Shown: one piece after another, positions 14,791-23,742 of the stretch
Position numbering within the stretch: the stretch's first letter is position 1
Layout: every line of letters starts with the position of its first letter
Source: Hallerella sp963656065
GTDB taxonomy: Bacteria > Fibrobacterota > Fibrobacteria > Fibrobacterales > Fibrobacteraceae
Length of the DNA: 34,418 bases
Assembly (NCBI GenBank): GCA_963656065.1
Contig: CAVKGV010000018.1
Location: 1-34,418, forward strand
Reading direction: 5' to 3'
Made by a program: the position numbers and the translations under genes
Notes under the pieces: model-generated
Database searches by the model: none
Seen by the model: only the letters and a program-made list of their open reading frames with translations
Told to the model about the DNA's origin: nothing

Positions 14791-16038
14791 ATGAACAAGT
14801 TAGAATGGCTCATCGCTTGGCGGTATCTGGGCGCGCAGCGCAAAAGCCTCTTCATTTCGCTGATAGGCATTTTCAGCATGCTCGGCGTGAGCATCGGCGT
14901 GTTTGCGATGATTGTCGCCCTTTCGGCGGTGAACGGCTTTGAAAAGGAAGTCACCGCGCAGATGATTGGCAAGGACGCGCACTTTGAAATGTACGCTTAC
15001 CACGGCGATCCGATCGAAGGTTACGATTCCCTCGCCAATCGGGTGATGGAAAACGATTCGGACGTGGTCGCCAGCGCACCGTTCATCATCTACAAGACGG
15101 GCATCAGCTCGAAAAAGGTGAACGACGGAATCGTCCTTTATGGAATCGATGCGGAACGCTCGGCGAATGTGACGAACCTTTCGGAAAACATCGTGAGCGG
15201 CAAGTATTCGCTCGACAGCCTCCCCGATGCGATGGGGGAACTTCGCCCCGCGGTCATTCTTGGCGTTTCGCTTGCGAACCGGCTGCGCGTGCTCGTGGGC
15301 GATAAAATCATCATCCAGACTTTCCAGAGTACGGAATCCGCGCTTTCTTCGGGCGGTCCCAAAATCCTTTCGTGCGTCGTGTCCGGGATTTTTGAAACGG
15401 GCATGTATGAATACGACGGAAACATCGCCTATATAGGAATTCCCGAGGCGCAGAAGCTGCTCTCGATGGGCGATGCCGTTTCGGGCATCCAGTTCCGCGT
15501 CAAGGACCAGTGGAAAGCGGAAGAGGGCGTTTCTCGCGCGGGCTCCGTCGTCGGCTATCCGTATTACTTCATCGACTGGAAGACAAAAAATGTCACGCTC
15601 CTAAAATGGATGAACTACGAGAAGTTCATCGTGGCGGCGATCATCTGCCTCATCATTCTCGTGGCGGCGTTCAACATCATCAGCTCGCTCATCATGGTCG
15701 TGACGGACAAGACGAAGGAAATCGGGATTCTCCGCAGCATGGGCCTTTCGAAAGGTGGCATCATGCGGGTGTTCATGCTGATGGGATCCTTTATCGGCGT
15801 GGGCGGGACGCTTCTCGGCGGAACGATCGGGCTTGTCCTCTGCGCGCTCCAGCAGGCGTATCACTTTGTGAAGCTTCCCGGCGATGTGTATGTTCTTCCC
15901 TATTTTCCGGTGCTGATCGAACCGCTCGACGTGGTCCTGGTCTTTGCCTGCGGCATTTTCCTTTGTACGCTTTCGACGCTGCTTCCGGCCTGGAAGGCTT
16001 CGAAACTCGATCCTGTGGGAGCGATTCGCCATGAATGA
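14791..16038 (+). CDS. lolC: lipoprotein-releasing ABC transporter permease LolC/LolE
   Basis: The 415-residue permease has the four-helix FtsX/MacB layout of LolC/LolE: one helix near residues 22-45, a large periplasmic domain (~50-270) and three C-terminal helices. The signatures WRYLGAQRKSLFISLI, ALSAVNGFEKEV and TDKTKEIGILRSMG are typical of the family. With the LolD ATPase it extracts mature lipoproteins from the inner membrane for delivery to the outer membrane, which fits a Gram-negative host. Its stop overlaps the lolD start by eight bases. Only one permease gene is present here, so the complex may be a homodimer or use a permease encoded elsewhere. Confidence 0.92.
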   Translation: MNKLEWLIAWRYLGAQRKSLFISLIGIFSMLGVSIGVFAMIVALSAVNGFEKEVTAQMIGKDAHFEMYAYHGDPIEGYDSLANRVMENDSDVVASAPFIIYKTGISSKKVNDGIVLYGIDAERSANVTNLSENIVSGKYSLDSLPDAMGELRPAVILGVSLANRLRVLVGDKIIIQTFQSTESALSSGGPKILSCVVSGIFETGMYEYDGNIAYIGIPEAQKLLSMGDAVSGIQFRVKDQWKAEEGVSRAGSVVGYPYYFIDWKTKNVTLLKWMNYEKFIVAAIICLIILVAAFNIISSLIMVVTDKTKEIGILRSMGLSKGGIMRVFMLMGSFIGVGGTLLGGTIGLVLCALQQAYHFVKLPGDVYVLPYFPVLIEPLDVVLVFACGIFLCTLSTLLPAWKASKLDPVGAIRHE

Positions 16039-16732
16039 AATTTTGCTAGAAACGAAGGCGCTTACCCGGGTCTTTGCGGAAACGGGCGAACGGCTCGAAA
16101 TTTTGAAAGGCGTCGATTTTTCCCTTGCNNNNNNNNNNNNNNNNNNNNNNNNNNNNNNNNNNNNNNNNNNNNNNNNNNNNNNNNNNNNNNNNNNNNNNNN
16201 NNNNNNNNNNNNNNNNNNNNNNNNNNNNNNNNNNNNNNNNNNNNNNNNNNNNNNNNNNNNNNNNNNNNNNNNNNNNNNNNNNNNNNNNNNNNNNNNNNNN
16301 NNNNNNNNNNNNNNNNNNNNNNNNNNNNNNNNNNNNNNNNNNNNNNNNNNNNNNNNNNNNNNNNNNNNNNNNNNNNNNNNNNNNNNNNNNNNNNNNNNNN
16401 NNNNNNNNNNNNNNNNNNNNCTTCTTTCGGCTGTCGGCCTGAAGGACCGGATGAAGCATTTGCCGCGGGAACTTTCCGGCGGGGAAAGGCAGCGGGTCGC
16501 CGTTGCGCGGGCCTTGATGAACCGCCCGGACATTCTCCTCGCCGACGAACCGAGCGGAAACCTCGACGAGAAAAACGCCCGGATGCTTAACGAACTTTTC
16601 AAACAAATTAACGAAGATTACAGACAGACTCTGCTGGTCGTGACGCACGACGAGCGCATGGCGGAATATGCGACAAGCCGCGTCCACATGCACGGAGGAA
16701 AAATTGTCCCATTTTCAAAGGAGGCTTCCTGA
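16031..16732 (+). CDS. lolD: lipoprotein-releasing ABC transporter ATPase LolD (sequence gap inside)
   Basis: The visible parts show an ABC ATPase. An N-terminal strand region (FAETGERLEILKGVDFSL) precedes the gap. After it come the signature LSGGERQRVAVARAL, the Walker B segment ILLADEPSGNLD and the H-loop LVVTHDERMA. The Walker A and Q-loop lie within the 292 unresolved bases at 16129-16420. The frame on both sides agrees with the gap length as given, and the total of 233 residues equals normal LolD size. The start overlaps the lolC stop, and the stop overlaps the clpC start (TGATG). Confidence 0.88.
   Translation: MNEILLETKALTRVFAETGERLEILKGVDFSLXXXXXXXXXXXXXXXXXXXXXXXXXXXXXXXXXXXXXXXXXXXXXXXXXXXXXXXXXXXXXXXXXXXXXXXXXXXXXXXXXXXXXXXXXXXXXXXXXXLLSAVGLKDRMKHLPRELSGGERQRVAVARALMNRPDILLADEPSGNLDEKNARMLNELFKQINEDYRQTLLVVTHDERMAEYATSRVHMHGGKIVPFSKEAS
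16129..16420. other. assembly gap (292 N)
   Basis: All bases are undetermined. The gap lies wholly inside lolD, and its length keeps the flanking reading frames in phase and the protein at the usual length. It is therefore probably sized correctly and hides no extra gene. Confidence 0.95.
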
Positions 16733-19224
16733 TGCCTGGCCGCTTTACGGATCGAGTGAAGAAAGTTTTGCAATATGCACGGGATGAGGCCCGCCGCCTG
16801 AATTCGGAACATGTCGGGACGGAACATTTGCTGCTCGGCATTGTCCGCGAAGGTGCGGGAGTCGCTGCCGCCGCGCTCAAAACGCTCGGGGTGGATCTGG
16901 AAAATCTCGCACAGGACGTGGAACGCTCCATTTCGGGAAACGGCGGCATGATGACTATCGGATCGCAGGTGACGTTTTCGGAACATGCGAAGTCCGTCCT
17001 GCAATCGTCTGCTGTTGAAGCCCAGATGCTTGATGACAACTACATTGGCACGGAACACGTTCTCCTTTCCCTCCTAAAAACCGCCGAGTGCCAGGCTGCT
17101 GCCGCACTTTCCGCGGCGGGCGTCGAATACACGACGCTCAAGCAGGCGATCGAAAATGTCAAGGACGAATCCCGTCCGCAGCGACAAGACTTGAACATCC
17201 AGAATTTCGCCCCGCGCCGTCCGGAACGCGAAAGCAAGTCCAAGACGCCGATTCTCGACCATTTCGGGCGCGATCTTACGGCTCTTGCCCGCCAGGGAAA
17301 GCTCGACCCGATCATCGGGCGGTCTGAGGAAATCGAGCGGCTGATCCAGGTCCTCTGCCGCCGCAAAAAGAACAATCCGGTCCTCATCGGGGAACCCGGC
17401 GTCGGAAAGACCGCCATCGTGGAAGGTCTCGCCCAGAAAATCGTCGAAAAGAAAATTCCCGAGATTCTCGAAAACAAGCGTGTCATCACGCTGGATGTTG
17501 CGGCGATGGTCGCCGGCACCAAGTACCGCGGACAGTTCGAGGAACGCCTGAAAGCCCTGATCATGGAACTCCAGAGAAACGAGAGCGCGGTCATCCTCTT
17601 TATCGACGAGCTGCATACGATCGTGGGAGCGGGCGGTTCGGAAGGAAGCCTCGACGCTTCGAACATCTTCAAGCCGGCGCTTGCACGTGGAGAGCTCCAG
17701 TGTATCGGGGCGACGACCGTCGATGAATACCGGAAGTATATCGAAAAGGACGCCGCACTCGAACGCCGCTTCCAGAAGATTCTGGTGAATCCGCCGACGG
17801 TCGAGGAATCCATCATCATTTTGAACGGACTTGTCGATCGCTACGAAAAGCATCACAAGGTGAAATACACGCCGGAAGCGATCCGCGCCGCGGTCGTTTT
17901 GGGGGACCGTTATCTTTCGGAGCGTTTCTTGCCGGACAAGGCGATTGACGTCATCGACGAAGCGGGGGCGCGAAAGCGCTTGGAAAGCATGGCCGTGCCG
18001 CCGGAACTCCGCGACATGGAAGCGAAGCTCGCCGAGACAAACGCGAAGAAGGAAGAGGCGATGCGCACGGAAAAGTTCGAGGATGCGGCGAAGTGCCGAG
18101 ACGCCTCGGAAGAACTCCAGAAGAAAATCGCGGAAGTCAAGGAAGGCTGGCTCGAAAAGCGCAAGACGGAATGTCTGGTCGTCGATGAAGATGTTATCCG
18201 CGACGTGATAAGCAAGATGACGGGAATTCCCATTTCTCGCCTCGCCGGCGAGGAAACGAAAAAGCTCCTGAACCTTGACAGGGAAATCAAGCAGCGGATT
18301 ATCGGACAGGACAGGGCTGTCGATGCCGTCGTCCGTTCCATCCGGCGTTCCCGGGCGGGAATCCGCGATACGTGCAGGCCGATGGGAAGCTTCCTTTTCC
18401 TCGGGCCTACAGGCGTCGGGAAAACGGAACTCGCCAAGGTCCTTTCGCTTTCGCTCTTCGGTTCCGAGGATGCAATGATCCGGATCGACATGAGCGAATA
18501 CATGGAGAAGCACAGCATTTCCCGCCTGATAGGCGCGCCTCCGGGCTATGTCGGCTACGAGGAAGGCGGCGGACAGCTGACCGAGAAGGTCCGCAAACGT
18601 CCGTATTCCGTGGTCCTTCTCGACGAAATCGAAAAGGCGCATCCCGACGTGTATAACCTGTTGCTCCAGATTCTCGACGACGGGCAGCTGACGGACAGTT
18701 TCGGGCGGAAAATCAATTTCAAGAATGCGATTATCATCATGACGTCGAACGTCGGAGCGCGCGAAGTCAAGCACAGCGCGGGCATGGGCTTCACCAAGCT
18801 CTCCGAAAGCGATGATTTCGAACGGATGGAAACGACGATTCGGGACGAGGCGAAGAACGTCTTCTCCCCGGAATTCCTGAACCGTATCGACGACCAGATC
18901 GTGTTCCGCAGCCTGAACAAGTCGGACCTTATCCGGATTGTCGATATCCTTTTGGGAAACGTCCAGAAGAACCTTTCGGAACGCGGCATCCTGCTTGAAT
19001 TTACCGAAAAGGCGAAAGAGGTTATCGTGGAGCACGGATACGATCCCGCCCTCGGCGCAAGACCGCTTCGCAGGAGCATCCAGCAGCTGGTGGAAGACGA
19101 ACTTTCCGAAGGACTTCTGCTCGGAACCTTTACGGACTTTTCGACGATTGGAATCGACGCCTCTCCCGACGGGAAGAAGCTCGTTTTCAAAAAAGAAGAT
19201 TTGCCGGGAAAAAATCGGCAATAA
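16732..19224 (+). CDS. clpC: ATP-dependent Clp protease ATPase subunit ClpC
   Basis: The 830-residue AAA+ unfoldase has two Clp N repeats (~5-140, with HVGTEHLLLGIV and YIGTEHVLLSLL). The first ATPase domain has Walker A GEPGVGKT near 219. A UVR-type coiled segment lies near 425-465 (EKFEDAAKCRDASEELQKKI). The second ATPase domain has Walker A GPTGVGKT near 558 and IDMSEYMEKHSISRLIG. The GMGF tripeptide region near 685 corresponds to the loop that docks on ClpP. It feeds unfolded proteins to ClpP. The UVR segment and length distinguish ClpC from ClpA and ClpB. The start overlaps the lolD stop by one base (TGATG). Confidence 0.95.
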   Translation: MPGRFTDRVKKVLQYARDEARRLNSEHVGTEHLLLGIVREGAGVAAAALKTLGVDLENLAQDVERSISGNGGMMTIGSQVTFSEHAKSVLQSSAVEAQMLDDNYIGTEHVLLSLLKTAECQAAAALSAAGVEYTTLKQAIENVKDESRPQRQDLNIQNFAPRRPERESKSKTPILDHFGRDLTALARQGKLDPIIGRSEEIERLIQVLCRRKKNNPVLIGEPGVGKTAIVEGLAQKIVEKKIPEILENKRVITLDVAAMVAGTKYRGQFEERLKALIMELQRNESAVILFIDELHTIVGAGGSEGSLDASNIFKPALARGELQCIGATTVDEYRKYIEKDAALERRFQKILVNPPTVEESIIILNGLVDRYEKHHKVKYTPEAIRAAVVLGDRYLSERFLPDKAIDVIDEAGARKRLESMAVPPELRDMEAKLAETNAKKEEAMRTEKFEDAAKCRDASEELQKKIAEVKEGWLEKRKTECLVVDEDVIRDVISKMTGIPISRLAGEETKKLLNLDREIKQRIIGQDRAVDAVVRSIRRSRAGIRDTCRPMGSFLFLGPTGVGKTELAKVLSLSLFGSEDAMIRIDMSEYMEKHSISRLIGAPPGYVGYEEGGGQLTEKVRKRPYSVVLLDEIEKAHPDVYNLLLQILDDGQLTDSFGRKINFKNAIIIMTSNVGAREVKHSAGMGFTKLSESDDFERMETTIRDEAKNVFSPEFLNRIDDQIVFRSLNKSDLIRIVDILLGNVQKNLSERGILLEFTEKAKEVIVEHGYDPALGARPLRRSIQQLVEDELSEGLLLGTFTDFSTIGIDASPDGKKLVFKKEDLPGKNRQ

Positions 19225-19235
19225 GGAGCGATTCT

Positions 19236-20240
19236 ATGGCAAACGTGGATCTCTTGGAACTGGCACAGCGGATTATCGACGGTCACCGCATTCGGCGCGG
19301 AGACGACCTTTCGTTTTTCCTCACCTGTGACTTGGACGAACTGGAAAAAGGCGCGGGCTGGATCCAGAAGCACTTTCGGCGCAACCATGTCGATCTGTGC
19401 ACGATCATCAACGGTCGGAGCGGACGCTGTCCCGAAGACTGCAAATACTGCGCACAGTCGGCCCACAACAAGACAGGCTGCGAAGAATATCCGTTTCTTC
19501 CCAAGGAGAGGATTGTCTCCGAAGCGACACGCAACGCCCGGATGGGGGTGAACCGTTTTGCGATTGTGACCGCGGGACGCGCCCTGACGGGGAAGGATTT
19601 CGATGCGGCGATCGAGGCTTTCGAGGAAATGCACCGCACGCTGAAAATCGGACTCTGTGCGAGCATGGGATTCCTTTCGCGGGAGCAGCTTCACCGCCTG
19701 CACCAGGCGGGCGTCACCAGCTACCACCATAATATCGAAACGAGCCGTCGCAATTTCCCGAACATCTGTACGACGCACACTTACGATGACAAAATTCGCG
19801 AAATCCGGATGGTAAAGGAAGAAGGTCTCTGCATCTGTTCCGGGGGAATCATCGGGATGGGGGAGACGTGGGAAGACAGGCTCGACATGGCGATAAGCCT
19901 TGCGGAACTTGAAGTCTATTCGATTCCCATCAACGCCTTGATGCCGATTCCCGGTTCTCCGCTCGAACATTTGAAGCAGATTTCCGCCGAGGACTTGATG
20001 CGTACGATTGCGTTTTTCCGCTACATCAATCCCGAAGCGAACATTCGTCTTGCCGCAGGCCGAAAGATCATGGCGGACTTTGGCGCAAAGGCTTTCCTGT
20101 CGGGGGCGAGCGCAAGCATCACCGGGGATATGCTCACGACCAGCGGAACGACGATTCGAGGCGATTTCGAAATTCTCGAAAGGCTCGGACTTTCCAATGC
20201 GGGGCCGAACGATTTCGACGTTTCGACGTGCGGATCTTGA
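19236..20240 (+). CDS. bioB: biotin synthase
   Basis: The 334-residue radical SAM enzyme inserts sulfur into dethiobiotin, the last step of biotin synthesis. The radical SAM cysteines are in CPEDCKYCAQS (Cys65, Cys69, Cys72). YHHNIETSRRNF and the IRLAAGRKI segment, with the Arg that binds the auxiliary cluster, are family hallmarks. An AAGGAG box overlaps the clpC stop, 11 bases before the ATG, so it is the last gene of the lysS-to-bioB run. A strong terminator follows at 20265. No other bio gene is present in the window. Confidence 0.96.
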   Translation: MANVDLLELAQRIIDGHRIRRGDDLSFFLTCDLDELEKGAGWIQKHFRRNHVDLCTIINGRSGRCPEDCKYCAQSAHNKTGCEEYPFLPKERIVSEATRNARMGVNRFAIVTAGRALTGKDFDAAIEAFEEMHRTLKIGLCASMGFLSREQLHRLHQAGVTSYHHNIETSRRNFPNICTTHTYDDKIREIRMVKEEGLCICSGGIIGMGETWEDRLDMAISLAELEVYSIPINALMPIPGSPLEHLKQISAEDLMRTIAFFRYINPEANIRLAAGRKIMADFGAKAFLSGASASITGDMLTTSGTTIRGDFEILERLGLSNAGPNDFDVSTCGS

Positions 20241-20264
20241 TATTTTCAAACCTTGAAAATCAAA

Positions 20265-20292
20265 AAGCCTCGCGAATGCGAGGCTTGAATTT
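20265..20292. terminator. bidirectional terminator between bioB and asd
   Basis: A perfect 9-bp stem AAGCCTCGC/GCGAGGCTT with loop GAAT (20265-20286) is followed by GAATTTTTT on the plus strand. The adjoining A-run serves the leftward asd operon. A separate 8-bp inverted repeat (20242-20260) lies just before it. Confidence 0.85.
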
Positions 20293-20306
20293 TTTCCGTA
20301 AAAGCC

Positions 20307-21299
20307 TTAGAGCAGTTCGCCTATCTGGATGGCGTTGAGCGCTGCGCCCTTGCGAATTTGGTCGCCGGTGAGCCAGAGCGTGTTGCTGTTGTCGTCTGCG
20401 AGGTCCTTGCGGATGCGTCCGACGAAAACATTGTCCTTGCCAGCGCTTTCGAGCGGCATCGGATAGACGTAGTTTTGCGGGTCGTCCTTGAGAGTCACGC
20501 CGGGAGCGTTCTTGAGGGCGTTCCGGATTTCTTCGACCGAGACCGGGCGTTCCGTTTCGAACCAGACGGATTCGGAGTGGGAGCGGAGCGAGCTGACGCG
20601 GACGCAGGTCGCGCTGGTGCGCACGTCGGAATGCATGATTTTCCGCGTCTCGTTGAACATCTTCATCTCTTCCTTCGTGTAGTCGTTTTCCGTCATCTTG
20701 TCGATTTGCGGAATGACATTGTAGGCGAGCTGGTGCGGGAACTTGCTGATGTGCGTGGTCGAACCCGTTTCCAGGATGTCCTTGTATTGCTGTTTCAGCT
20801 CTTCCATGGCGACGGCTCCGGCACCGCTTGCGCTCTGGTAAGAGGAAATGTGGATTTTCTTTATGTGCGAAATCTTTTCGATCGGGTTCAGGACGACGAC
20901 CATCATGATGGTCGTGCAGTTCGGGTTTGCGATGATTCCGTGGTGCAGCTTGATGTCTTCCGCGTTTACTTCGGGGACGACCAGCGGGACGTTCGGATCC
21001 ATCCGGTAGAAGCTCGTGTTGTCGATGCAGACCGCTCCGGCTTTGACCGCGGACGGGAGAAATTCCTGGGAAATGGCGGCACCCGCGGAAGAGAATACGA
21101 TATCGATTCCCTTGAAGGAATCGTGCGTGAGTTCTTCAATTGTCAAGTCTTCACCGCGGAACTTGGCCTTCTTGCCCGCGCTGCGTTTCGAGGCGAGGAG
21201 CTTCAGCGAATCCAGCTTGAAGTTGCGCTCTTCGAGAATGGAAATCAGTTCCTGTCCAACGGCGCCGGTGGCACCGACGATGGCAACGTTACGACTCAT
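20307..21299 (-). CDS. asd: aspartate-semialdehyde dehydrogenase
   Basis: The 330-residue enzyme reduces aspartyl phosphate to aspartate semialdehyde, the branch point for lysine, diaminopimelate, threonine and methionine. The NADP-binding GATGAVGQELI motif is at residues 9-19 and the active-site cysteine is Cys128 in NPNCTTI. The HISSYQSASGAG and RSHSES segments match the substrate and catalytic regions. AAAGGT precedes the ATG at 21299. The gene follows a membrane protein gene after 28 bases, in an apparent operon beginning with ssb. Confidence 0.95.
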   Translation of the reverse strand: MSRNVAIVGATGAVGQELISILEERNFKLDSLKLLASKRSAGKKAKFRGEDLTIEELTHDSFKGIDIVFSSAGAAISQEFLPSAVKAGAVCIDNTSFYRMDPNVPLVVPEVNAEDIKLHHGIIANPNCTTIMMVVVLNPIEKISHIKKIHISSYQSASGAGAVAMEELKQQYKDILETGSTTHISKFPHQLAYNVIPQIDKMTENDYTKEEMKMFNETRKIMHSDVRTSATCVRVSSLRSHSESVWFETERPVSVEEIRNALKNAPGVTLKDDPQNYVYPMPLESAGKDNVFVGRIRKDLADDNSNTLWLTGDQIRKGAALNAIQIGELL

Positions 21300-21327
21300 A
21301 GTTTGACCTTTGTTTGAGTGTGTAAAT

Positions 21328-22035
21328 TCAAGGGAGTTGTTCGATGGACGAAAGATAGTCGGCGAAAGCTTTGGCGGCGAGTTTCGCCTGGCGCTTGCTC
21401 TGCTCGAATTGCGCTTTGCGCTCTTCGGAACTTTCTATCGTCGTGTAGGCGTGGAGGGCATAGCCGGCGAGCCGCAGGGATTCCGATGCGCGGACCAGCT
21501 GCCCGTGAATTTCTGACATGTTTTTCGGGTGGAAAAGGGAAGTTGCCCGGCTGTTCACCCTTGCCGTCGAGTTGCGGATGGCGAGAGCCTTGCTTTCGGC
21601 CGTTTCCCGGTTCGGCTCGGACGTCCCGCTAGAAAGAGCCTTGGAATTTTCGATCTGCTCGGCGAGGGCGATTCCGTCGGTTGCGATTTTTTGCGCCTGG
21701 GACGTGTAGCGCCGAAGCGCTGTTCCGTTTTCCCTGTTCTTAGGCGATTCATTCGATGCGATTTCCGGGGCGGTTCCGGGCAATGTTTCGGAGTCCTTTC
21801 CTGAAAGCGCCTCGTTGAGCGCAAGTAGCGGGCGTGGGGAAAGTTCTTCGGAAACGAACGAACCGTAACCCTCGATTTTCATATAGGTGAAAAATCCCGC
21901 GATGACGAAAATGACGACCGTGATGATTCCGGAAAGTGCCGCTCGGATAGCGCCGCACGCATTGATGGCTTGCAGCGTAGCCAAAAGCCCGATGCACCAA
22001 AGAATCGAGAGACTGATGAGGTCGAAGGCAGGCAT
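21328..22035 (-). CDS. hypothetical membrane protein with cytoplasmic or periplasmic helical domain
   Basis: The 235-residue protein is not recognised. Two hydrophobic segments lie near the N-terminus (~5-24 and ~33-52). A polar, low-complexity, Ser/Glu/Ala-rich stretch follows (~75-150), then a basic helical C-terminus rich in Ala, Glu and Lys that could form a coiled coil. It lies ten bases after ssb and 28 bases before asd on the same strand, so it is probably cotranscribed. The neighbours do not suggest a role. Confidence 0.7.
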   Translation of the reverse strand: MPAFDLISLSILWCIGLLATLQAINACGAIRAALSGIITVVIFVIAGFFTYMKIEGYGSFVSEELSPRPLLALNEALSGKDSETLPGTAPEIASNESPKNRENGTALRRYTSQAQKIATDGIALAEQIENSKALSSGTSEPNRETAESKALAIRNSTARVNSRATSLFHPKNMSEIHGQLVRASESLRLAGYALHAYTTIESSEERKAQFEQSKRQAKLAAKAFADYLSSIEQLP

Positions 22036-22045
22036 TCCGGTCTAA

Positions 22046-22558
22046 TTAGAACGGCAGATCTTCTTCCGCGTCGGGACCTGCTCCTACCGGGGCGGGAGGA
22101 ATCGGGGTCGGATTGATGATTGTCGGATTCCGTCCGTAGTTGGGGTTCGGGTTGATTGCCGATTGCGTTACCGGGCGGTTGTAATTCGCATTCTGGTTCT
22201 GGTAGTAATTCCCGTTCGGGTTGTTGCGCGGCGTGAGAAGCTGGAATGTTTCCATGTTGATGTCCGTCGCGTAACGCTTCTGTCCGTTCTGGTCGTCCCA
22301 GGAACGGTAGGTGAGCGTGCCTTCCACGAAAAGAGTCATTCCCTTGTGGACTCCGAGCTGTTCGATGATGTCCGCGATCTTTCCCCAGCCGACGATGTTA
22401 TGCCAATCAGTCTGTTCCCTCGTTTCTCCGTTCGCGTCGCGGTAGCGGCGGGATGTGGCGAGAGAGAAGGAAACGCGTTTGCGACCGCTCGGGGTGACTT
22501 TCGTTTCTGGGTCCTTGCCGATGTTTCCGATGAGCATGACTTTGTTAAGATAGGGCAT
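22046..22558 (-). CDS. ssb: single-stranded DNA-binding protein
   Basis: The 170-residue SSB has an N-terminal OB fold (~1-105) starting LNKVMLIGNIGKDPE and including TDWHNIVGWGK and LFVEGTLTYRSW. A disordered linker rich in Asn, Pro, Gly and Tyr follows, and the conserved acidic tip ends DLPF, which recruits repair and replication partners. It protects single-stranded DNA as a tetramer. It is the first gene of a leftward group with a membrane protein and asd. A TATATTTG box at 22625-22632 is a candidate promoter element about 66 bases upstream. Confidence 0.95.
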   Translation of the reverse strand: MPYLNKVMLIGNIGKDPETKVTPSGRKRVSFSLATSRRYRDANGETREQTDWHNIVGWGKIADIIEQLGVHKGMTLFVEGTLTYRSWDDQNGQKRYATDINMETFQLLTPRNNPNGNYYQNQNANYNRPVTQSAINPNPNYGRNPTIINPTPIPPAPVGAGPDAEEDLPF

Positions 22559-22624
22559 TGTGTTTTTCCTAATAGGATTGCTTGTAGTGAGATATATCTA
22601 CTTATATTTAGGTATAACCATCTT

Positions 22625-22632
22625 CAAATATA
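22625..22632 (-). promoter_or_regulatory. TATATTTG -10-like box for ssb
   Basis: The minus strand reads TATATTTG, the TAnnTTTG pattern known from Bacteroidota promoters. It lies in the 83-base divergent spacer between ssb and the NamZ-like gene. On the plus strand the same bases give AAATATAGC, 9-16 bases before the NamZ-like start. Confidence 0.35.
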
Positions 22633-22641
22633 GCAAAAAAA

Positions 22642-23742
22642 ATGACCGTAAAAATCGCTTTGTCCCGTTTTGAAAACGCATTCCCGCAAGAGCTGCGCGG
22701 AAGGCGCCTGGGGGCGCTCCTGCATCCGGCGTCCGTTGATTCCGGTTTGCATCACACGCTAGAAACGCTCCGCCGTTACGATGGAAAGCTCTTTAAACTT
22801 TCCGCGCTTTTCGGCCCGCAGCACGGCATCTTGGGACACACCCAGGACAACATGATAGAATGGGAAGGAACTATCGATCCCGAACTGGGCGTTCCGGTCT
22901 ATAGCCTCTACGGAAAGACGCGTGAACCGTCCCCGGAAATGCTTTCGTATATCGACGTCCTCTTTGTGGACATGCAGGATGTCGGGGCGCGTTACTATAC
23001 GTTTATCTGGACGCTTTTCCTCTGCATGAAGGCCTGCGAAAAGGCGAAAATTCCAGTCATCGTTCTCGACAGGCCAAATCCGCTCGGCTGCAGCGCGGAA
23101 GGTCCGGTTCTCGACCTGGACTATGCGAGCTTCGTCGGGCTCTGGAAGCTTCCCATCCGGCACGGAAAGACGATCGGGGAACTTTCGAGGATTTTCCAGG
23201 CGGAACGCTTCCCGGACTGCGAACTTTACGTGATGGAAATGGAGGATTACGATCCGCGGATGTGGTTCGACGAGACCGGGCTTCCCTGGGTGATGCCTTC
23301 GCCGAACATGCCGACGCTCGACACGGCGACGGTCTATCCGGGAATGTGCCTTTTCGAAGCTACCAACGTGAGCGAGGGCCGCGGAACGACCCGTCCCTTC
23401 GAACTTTTCGGCGCACCTTTCATCGATGCGAAAAAGCTCTGCCGTTATCTGAACGGTCTGCGTCTTCCGGGCGTCTATTTCCGCGAGAACTATTTCCAGC
23501 CCACGTTCCACAAGGGTGCGGGGAAAATCTGTGGCGGGGCGCAAATCCATGTCCTCGACCGCGAAAAGTTCCGTTCCTTCGACATGGCAGTCCGAATCTT
23601 GCGCTATCTCTTCCACGAATACCCGAACGACTTTGCGTGGAAGGCTCCTCCGTACGAATATGAATACGAGAAGCTTCCCATCGACATCTTGCTCGGTTCG
23701 GGAACGTTTCGCAGGGAATTTATCGAGAACGGGGAACTCTGA
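22642..23742 (+). CDS. exo-beta-N-acetylmuramidase NamZ-like (DUF1343, GH171)
   Basis: The 366-residue protein belongs to the DUF1343/YbbC family, whose Bacillus member NamZ removes terminal MurNAc from peptidoglycan fragments (family knowledge). Recognisable segments are SALFGPQHGILG, DVLFVDMQDVGARYYTFIWT, VIVLDRPNPLGC and FEATNVSEGRGTTRPFELFGAP. No signal peptide is visible, so it would act in the cytoplasm on imported muropeptides, unlike secreted NamZ. The stop overlaps the start of a sugar-nucleotidyltransferase gene (TGATG), which supports a cell-wall recycling role. There is no obvious Shine-Dalgarno before the ATG. Confidence 0.85.
   Translation: MTVKIALSRFENAFPQELRGRRLGALLHPASVDSGLHHTLETLRRYDGKLFKLSALFGPQHGILGHTQDNMIEWEGTIDPELGVPVYSLYGKTREPSPEMLSYIDVLFVDMQDVGARYYTFIWTLFLCMKACEKAKIPVIVLDRPNPLGCSAEGPVLDLDYASFVGLWKLPIRHGKTIGELSRIFQAERFPDCELYVMEMEDYDPRMWFDETGLPWVMPSPNMPTLDTATVYPGMCLFEATNVSEGRGTTRPFELFGAPFIDAKKLCRYLNGLRLPGVYFRENYFQPTFHKGAGKICGGAQIHVLDREKFRSFDMAVRILRYLFHEYPNDFAWKAPPYEYEYEKLPIDILLGSGTFRREFIENGEL

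Noticed and set aside
18555..20249. 564-codon minus-strand ORF across clpC and bioB
   Set aside because: It runs antisense to two highly conserved genes and has no domain or ribosome site.
20242..20260. ATTTTCAA/TTGAAAAT inverted repeat as a separate terminator of bioB
   Set aside because: The stem is AT-rich with no T-run; the strong GC hairpin right after it is the better terminator.
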